Translations under genes and position numbers: made by a program
DNA from: Nitrospirota bacterium
GTDB taxonomy: Bacteria > Nitrospirota > Nitrospiria > Nitrospirales > UBA8639
Direction: 5' to 3'
Length of the DNA stretch: 9,465 nt
Assembly (NCBI GenBank): GCA_029881175.1
Contig: JAOUNC010000072.1
Location: 1-9,465, forward strand
The notes under the pieces: model-generated
What the model was told of the DNA's origin: nothing
Seen by the model: only the letters and a program-made list of their open reading frames with translations
The model's database searches: none
Part shown: in pieces, positions 6,215-9,465 of the stretch
Numbering within the stretch: the first letter of the stretch is position 1
Layout of the letters: each line of letters begins with the position of its first letter

Positions 6215-7167
6215 TGCAGGGTTCTTCTTGCCGAGTACTGACTACTTGTATCTTTATCGTCCTCTGGTGTTTCTTATTTGTGGGCTGTTCCTCTTCGCCA
6301 GTACCCACTCCTTGGGTTGACTTAATCCAAAGGGTTCCCTTCCATACGATAACGGTCAAAGACCATCGTATGGCCTACCTTGACGTGGGCAAAGGGTCAC
6401 CGCTGATCCTGATCCATGGCTTTGGTGGATCAATGTGGCATTGGGAATACCAATATCTGCCCCTCGCACGCACGCATCGAGTCTTAATTCCCGATCTCAT
6501 CGGTTCTGGACTTTCAGACAAACCAGACATGGTGTATAGCCCCGAAATTCTCCTGAAATTTTTCCTGGCATTTATGGATAGTCTGGAGATCAAACAGGCC
6601 ACCCTTATCGGAAATTCTATGGGAGCCGGATTGGCCATGGCGATGGCCCTTGACCATCCGGATCGGGTTGATCGACTCATCCTCATTTCTGGATTTCCGT
6701 CTCAGATTGAAACCAGCGTGGCCTCACCTCAGTATCGGCGGTTTCTTTATCATCGCCCCCCCCTTTGGTTAGCCACTCTAGGGAATCACCTGGCCGGAAG
6801 AGGGGCTACAGAACGCTTACTCAAAGAAATTGTCTACAAGCCAGAATTGATTTCTGACACGGTGATTGAGAGATCATTTGAGAATCGCCAACGAGGGGGA
6901 TTGCTCACTCCGCTCTATTCTCTCTTGGACCATATCGACACCTGGGAAGATCACTATGGCCAACGACTGGGGCAGATCGCCCATCCGACTTTGCTTCTTT
7001 GGGGCCAGCATGATCGCGTCTTCCCTTTGGAGGTCGGAGAGCATGTGAAGAGCCTGTTGCCTCACGCGGAATGGTCTATCATTCCAGAGGCTGGCCATAT
7101 GCCCCAATGGGAACAACCGCAGGTCGTCAATTCCCTGATTCTGCCATTTTTAGAAAGCTCCTTGTAA
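6214..7167 (+). CDS. Lipoprotein alpha/beta-hydrolase, 317 aa
   Basis: A serine hydrolase of the alpha/beta fold, likely anchored to a membrane on the cell-envelope side. Residues 5-24 are hydrophobic and end in F-V-G-C25, a lipobox-like site. The fold core shows I-H-G-F-G-G (67-72, oxyanion loop), P-D-L-I-G-S-G-L-S-D (93-102), nucleophile S135 in G-N-S-M-G, D267 in G-Q-H-D-R, and H295 in E-A-G-H-M. The triad is thus complete. The cap region lies at about 165-245. Substrate unknown; the sequence resembles the general esterase, haloalkane dehalogenase and C-C hydrolase group. The haloalkane dehalogenase identity is unlikely because the nucleophile is Ser, not Asp. Its ATG shares one base with the carboxyltransferase stop (TAATG), which implies translational coupling; only a weak GGA lies upstream. 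Confidence 0.85.
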   Translation: MQGSSCRVLTTCIFIVLWCFLFVGCSSSPVPTPWVDLIQRVPFHTITVKDHRMAYLDVGKGSPLILIHGFGGSMWHWEYQYLPLARTHRVLIPDLIGSGLSDKPDMVYSPEILLKFFLAFMDSLEIKQATLIGNSMGAGLAMAMALDHPDRVDRLILISGFPSQIETSVASPQYRRFLYHRPPLWLATLGNHLAGRGATERLLKEIVYKPELISDTVIERSFENRQRGGLLTPLYSLLDHIDTWEDHYGQRLGQIAHPTLLLWGQHDRVFPLEVGEHVKSLLPHAEWSIIPEAGHMPQWEQPQVVNSLILPFLESSL

Positions 7168-7836
7168 ATGACATTTTCCGAACATTTGCGTCAATTGGCG
7201 GCTCCCATTTGGGACGCCCAACTCCACCATCCCTTTGTCGTTGAATTAGGGAAGGGCACGCTCCCCCTTCAAAAGTTTCAGTATTATATCTTGCAAGATG
7301 CCCGCTATTTAGAGGAATTGGCAAAGGTGTTTGCTGCTGGAGCCCAAAAGGCGGAAAATGCTGATACGGCCCTTCACTTTGCCCAATTAGTCGAAGAAAC
7401 GATCGTGGTGGAGCGAAGTCTTCACGAATCCTATGGCAAACAATGGAAATTGACCCCTCAAGATATGCGCTCCACTCCCCTCTCGCCGACCAACTATGCC
7501 TATTGTCGGCATATGCGAAGCGTGGCTCAAACCGGTACACTTGGTGAGATTACTGTGGTCGCGTTACCCTGCGCATGGGTCTATTGTGAAGTTGGGCAAC
7601 ATCTGTTACGCAAAGGTCCTCCAAAGTCTTCCCATCCTTACGCTGAATGGCTGGGACTCTATGGATCTCCAGAATTTGCAAAAGTTGCAGGTTGGATGCG
7701 CACTGTCGTGAATCGGTGCGCAAAAACTGCTGGAAGAAGTGAAAAGTCCAGAATGGAAGAGGCCTTTTTGATCAGCTCACGATACGAATGGATGTTTTGG
7801 GAGATGGCTTGGCGAGAAGAACGCTGGCCCGTCTAG
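7168..7836 (+). CDS. tenA: TenA-family thiaminase II / aminopyrimidine aminohydrolase, 222 aa
   Basis: TenA enzymes hydrolyse aminopyrimidines from degraded thiamin to hydroxymethylpyrimidine for re-use, and can cleave thiamin itself. Length and all-helical composition fit the family. The residues known as catalytic in Bacillus subtilis TenA are present at matching positions: D44 and Y47 (L-Q-D-A-R-Y), Y112, C135 (A-L-P-C-A-W) and Y139, with the C-terminal Glu at E207 (R-Y-E-W). The active-site Cys separates it from TenA-E-type proteins, which lack it, and from PqqC. The ATG follows the hydrolase stop with no gap (TAAATG) and no good Shine-Dalgarno, so translation is probably coupled. There is no other thiamin gene and no recognisable TPP riboswitch in the window. 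Salvage role is established for the family; activity here is inferred. Confidence 0.9.
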   Translation: MTFSEHLRQLAAPIWDAQLHHPFVVELGKGTLPLQKFQYYILQDARYLEELAKVFAAGAQKAENADTALHFAQLVEETIVVERSLHESYGKQWKLTPQDMRSTPLSPTNYAYCRHMRSVAQTGTLGEITVVALPCAWVYCEVGQHLLRKGPPKSSHPYAEWLGLYGSPEFAKVAGWMRTVVNRCAKTAGRSEKSRMEEAFLISSRYEWMFWEMAWREERWPV

Positions 7837-7866
7837 GGGCTTGTCGTCGCTCATTTGGCGCAGCTC

Positions 7867-8556
7867 ATGAGAAGACGTATATTTCGAACCATTGAAATCA
7901 TTGTTTTTGTTCAGCTCTGCTTTTCCTTTCAGGGGCCTTCAAATGTCTACAGCCAATCAAATTCTTCCATTGGGGTTCAGCCTCTTCTTGAACGTGAGGC
8001 CCAGACCTTACAGTCTTTGATTCCTCCTTCTATCCGACCTCTTTTCCTCGCGCAGGACATTGAACAATTTCTTCAGCAATTAGAAGGGCATGCCCCGGAT
8101 TGGACTCAACTTCGTCACGCTGATATAACTGAACAAAGTGAACGTCTCTTCCAGTTGAACCGACAACGCGACGAAATCCGCACAACAAAAAAGGGGGTTT
8201 TACAGCAACCCATTGCCTTTGTTTGGGCTGGAATTCTCCGTCAATATTTACCGGAATATCAAGGATTTTCTCTCGCCCTAGGTCCTGAGCTCACGATCAC
8301 GTCTTGGGGTATCATTCGTTTTAAGCCGTTTGACCTCCCTGACTACCTGGTGACCATTCCCTCACCCACAGTACGGGAGCAACTTCTGGCTCGACAACAA
8401 CAGGGTGAACAGATTGAAATTATCGTCGTATTTATGGGGACTTTGATTCCTGATGAATCACTCATTTATGCATTTTCCCACGATGGCCAGCAAGAAGGGA
8501 TGATTTTGCCGGTGGTGTCGGTTCAAAACCTCCTGTATATCCTAAAATCGTCATAA
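7867..8556 (+). CDS. Exported hypothetical protein, 229 aa
   Basis: I do not recognise a named family. The N-terminus looks like a signal peptide: R2-R4 and R7, a hydrophobic core at about 10-21, and a possible cut near V-Y-S-Q (27-30). The mature protein has a helical, Gln/Leu-rich first part (about 38-105) and a probably beta-rich second part (about 115-229). The latter contains R-F-K-P-F-D-L-P (151-158), an I-E-I-I-V-V-F-M-G strand (183-191) and Y-A-F-S-H-D-G (201-207), a block that looks conserved. The start is uncertain. ATG at 7867 gives a compact signal peptide but no Shine-Dalgarno; TTG at 7855 adds four residues, with AGGGG 15 bases upstream. It lies 30 bases after tenA and in the same direction, so it may belong to the same transcript. 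Confidence 0.75.
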   Translation: MRRRIFRTIEIIVFVQLCFSFQGPSNVYSQSNSSIGVQPLLEREAQTLQSLIPPSIRPLFLAQDIEQFLQQLEGHAPDWTQLRHADITEQSERLFQLNRQRDEIRTTKKGVLQQPIAFVWAGILRQYLPEYQGFSLALGPELTITSWGIIRFKPFDLPDYLVTIPSPTVREQLLARQQQGEQIEIIVVFMGTLIPDESLIYAFSHDGQQEGMILPVVSVQNLLYILKSS

Positions 8557-8601
8557 GGGCATCTCACATCATTCCTACCCAACGGTTCTGAAATACATCC
8601 C

Positions 8602-9036
8602 ATGATTCATCAAACCTCCAGCACCGAATCACCAAAGTGCCTTTTCATAAAATATTGGGCTCCTGTTCTCCTGTATTGTTCCATCATTGTGTACCTGTCG
8701 TCTCAATCATATCCGAGCCAACACCTTCCCTCTTTCTTCTTTGGTATGGGTGATAAACTGGCACATGGGCTGGAATATGGCATACTCGGTATTCTGCTCT
8801 TTCGTGCGTTTCAGAAGACCACTCACGGAATGCGCAGTATCAGCTTGGCGATCATCTGTGCCGTAGCATTTGGGCTTTCAGATGAAATCCACCAATGGTT
8901 TGTCCCTCATCGGCAAGCTGACATCTGGGATCTCTTGGCTGATACCATAGGAGCGACAGGTTTTATCTTGGCATGGGTCTTTGTGACAAAAGCCTACGAC
9001 TTACGCCATGCTCGTAATGAGGTGGACATGCTCTAG
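8602..9036 (+). CDS. VanZ-like family membrane protein, 144 aa
   Basis: A small integral membrane protein with four predicted hydrophobic segments (about 18-34, 55-70, 79-93 and 113-129). It carries the family signature: D51-K52-x-x-H55 with E58-Y59 in the second segment, then S-D-E-I-H-Q-W-F-V-P-H-R (93-104), followed by D107, D110 and D114 before the last segment. VanZ itself gives low-level teicoplanin resistance in enterococci, but most members are uncharacterised, so resistance should not be assumed. No vancomycin cluster genes are present. No clear Shine-Dalgarno precedes the ATG. It lies 45 bases after the exported hypothetical gene. The conserved charged residues in or near membrane segments suggest a catalytic or ligand-binding site, which is inference. 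Confidence 0.88.
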   Translation: MIHQTSSTESPKCLFIKYWAPVLLYCSIIVYLSSQSYPSQHLPSFFFGMGDKLAHGLEYGILGILLFRAFQKTTHGMRSISLAIICAVAFGLSDEIHQWFVPHRQADIWDLLADTIGATGFILAWVFVTKAYDLRHARNEVDML

Positions 9037-9195
9037 AGAGGCATACATGTTGAGTGTTTTTGTGCTTGGGTGACAGAGCGCATTAAGGTTCGCCTAGAGC
9101 AGACGATAACATGGATATCGAGAATAGTGCCAAAACGGTCTCCCCAGGAAATATTCAAACTGAACCTTGGCCCTCAACCCCATAGACTTCTACGG
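9037..9195. other. Intergenic region before the pseudopilin gene
   Basis: No terminator or convincing promoter is visible. A 24-codon frame at 9111-9185 has no ribosome-binding site and no recognisable product. The pseudopilin frame is open upstream to a GTG at 9127, so part of this stretch could be coding if that start is used. Confidence 0.4.
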
Positions 9196-9465
9196 ATGAA
9201 GCGTTACCTCATTATTCGACCCCATCAAGGCTCGAGTGCCCCCTTCACCAATCAAGATGGCGTCACCTATCTCTTCATGATGATCCTGGTCGTCGTCATG
9301 AGCATCTCTCTCTTGGGGGTAACGCAACAATGGTCGGTCATCATGAAGCGGGATCGAGAAGCGGAACTCCTTTTTCGTGGGACACGCATTAAGGATGCCA
9401 TTGAACGGTATGTCGCTGATTATGAAGTCCAAAAAGCCACCAGGCCCAATCGTTGGCCTCTCTCA
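9196..9465 (+). CDS. Type IV pilin-like / type II secretion pseudopilin, N-terminal part
   Basis: Partial; the frame is open through the window end (90 residues seen). The protein has a 22-residue leader ending in Gly (N-Q-D-G22), followed by V-T-Y-L and a hydrophobic helix (about 25-43). A K-R-D-R-E-A-E-L-L-F-R-G motif (51-62) and R-Y-V-A-D-Y come next. This is the pattern of pseudopilins cut by a prepilin peptidase after Gly. The usual Glu at mature position 5 is replaced by Phe, as in minor or divergent pseudopilins; the GxTYL and REAELLFRG blocks fit a known group annotated only as type II secretion proteins. The ATG at 9196 has no good Shine-Dalgarno; GTG at 9127 would add 23 residues and an unusually long leader. 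Related secretion genes probably follow beyond the window. Confidence 0.75.
   Translation, partial: MKRYLIIRPHQGSSAPFTNQDGVTYLFMMILVVVMSISLLGVTQQWSVIMKRDREAELLFRGTRIKDAIERYVADYEVQKATRPNRWPLS

Noticed and set aside
7100..7170. TPP riboswitch ahead of tenA
   Set aside because: The gene abuts the preceding stop codon and there is no leader; none of the conserved THI-box elements is visible.
8602..9036. Glycopeptide resistance function for the VanZ-like gene
   Set aside because: Only the family fold is supported; no van cluster genes are present and most family members are not linked to resistance.
9111..9185. 24-codon open frame before the pseudopilin gene
   Set aside because: Too short, without a ribosome-binding site or recognisable features.
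9190..9432. Minus-strand open frame opposite the pseudopilin gene
   Set aside because: The plus-strand reading has clear prepilin features; the minus frame is a shadow.

Overview
The window looks like an ordinary chromosomal stretch from a Gram-negative-type bacterium of moderate GC. The gene content (two-subunit biotin carboxylase, PstS-like exported binding protein, TenA, VanZ-like protein, GxTYL-type pseudopilin) resembles Nitrospirota, perhaps Nitrospira. That assignment rests on remembered gene context and protein style only; no marker gene is present. I see no mobile element, CRISPR array, RNA gene or phage gene.

Layout. Positions 91-1105 hold three small minus-strand genes of unknown function (151, 67 and 59 aa), probably transcribed leftward from a promoter near 1147-1175. 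A divergent intergenic region (1106-1305) separates them from a plus-strand gene for an FmdB-type zinc-ribbon protein (1306-1599). Next comes an exported PstS-like substrate-binding protein (start best placed at 1815) that lacks its ABC transporter partners.

The core is 2792-7836. It holds a biotin carboxylase subunit (472 aa), then a carboxyltransferase subunit with a fused biotinyl domain (648 aa). A lipoprotein alpha/beta hydrolase follows, overlapping the carboxyltransferase stop by one base. A TenA-family protein with all its catalytic residues comes next, its ATG directly abutting the hydrolase stop. The first two genes form one biotin-dependent 2-oxoacid carboxylase, either pyruvate carboxylase or the closely related 2-oxoglutarate carboxylase, which would supply C4 or C6 acids to central carbon metabolism. 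The tight junctions imply that the last three genes are translated together.

The right end carries an exported protein of unknown function (7867-8556), a VanZ-like membrane protein (8602-9036) and the start of a type IV pilin-like/type II secretion pseudopilin gene that runs off the window (9196-9465).

Nothing here is convincingly a new system. The most useful points are the carboxylase-hydrolase-TenA coupling, the PstS-like protein without the usual phosphate-binding motif, mutually exclusive hairpins in front of the carboxylase genes, and corrected starts for two genes.
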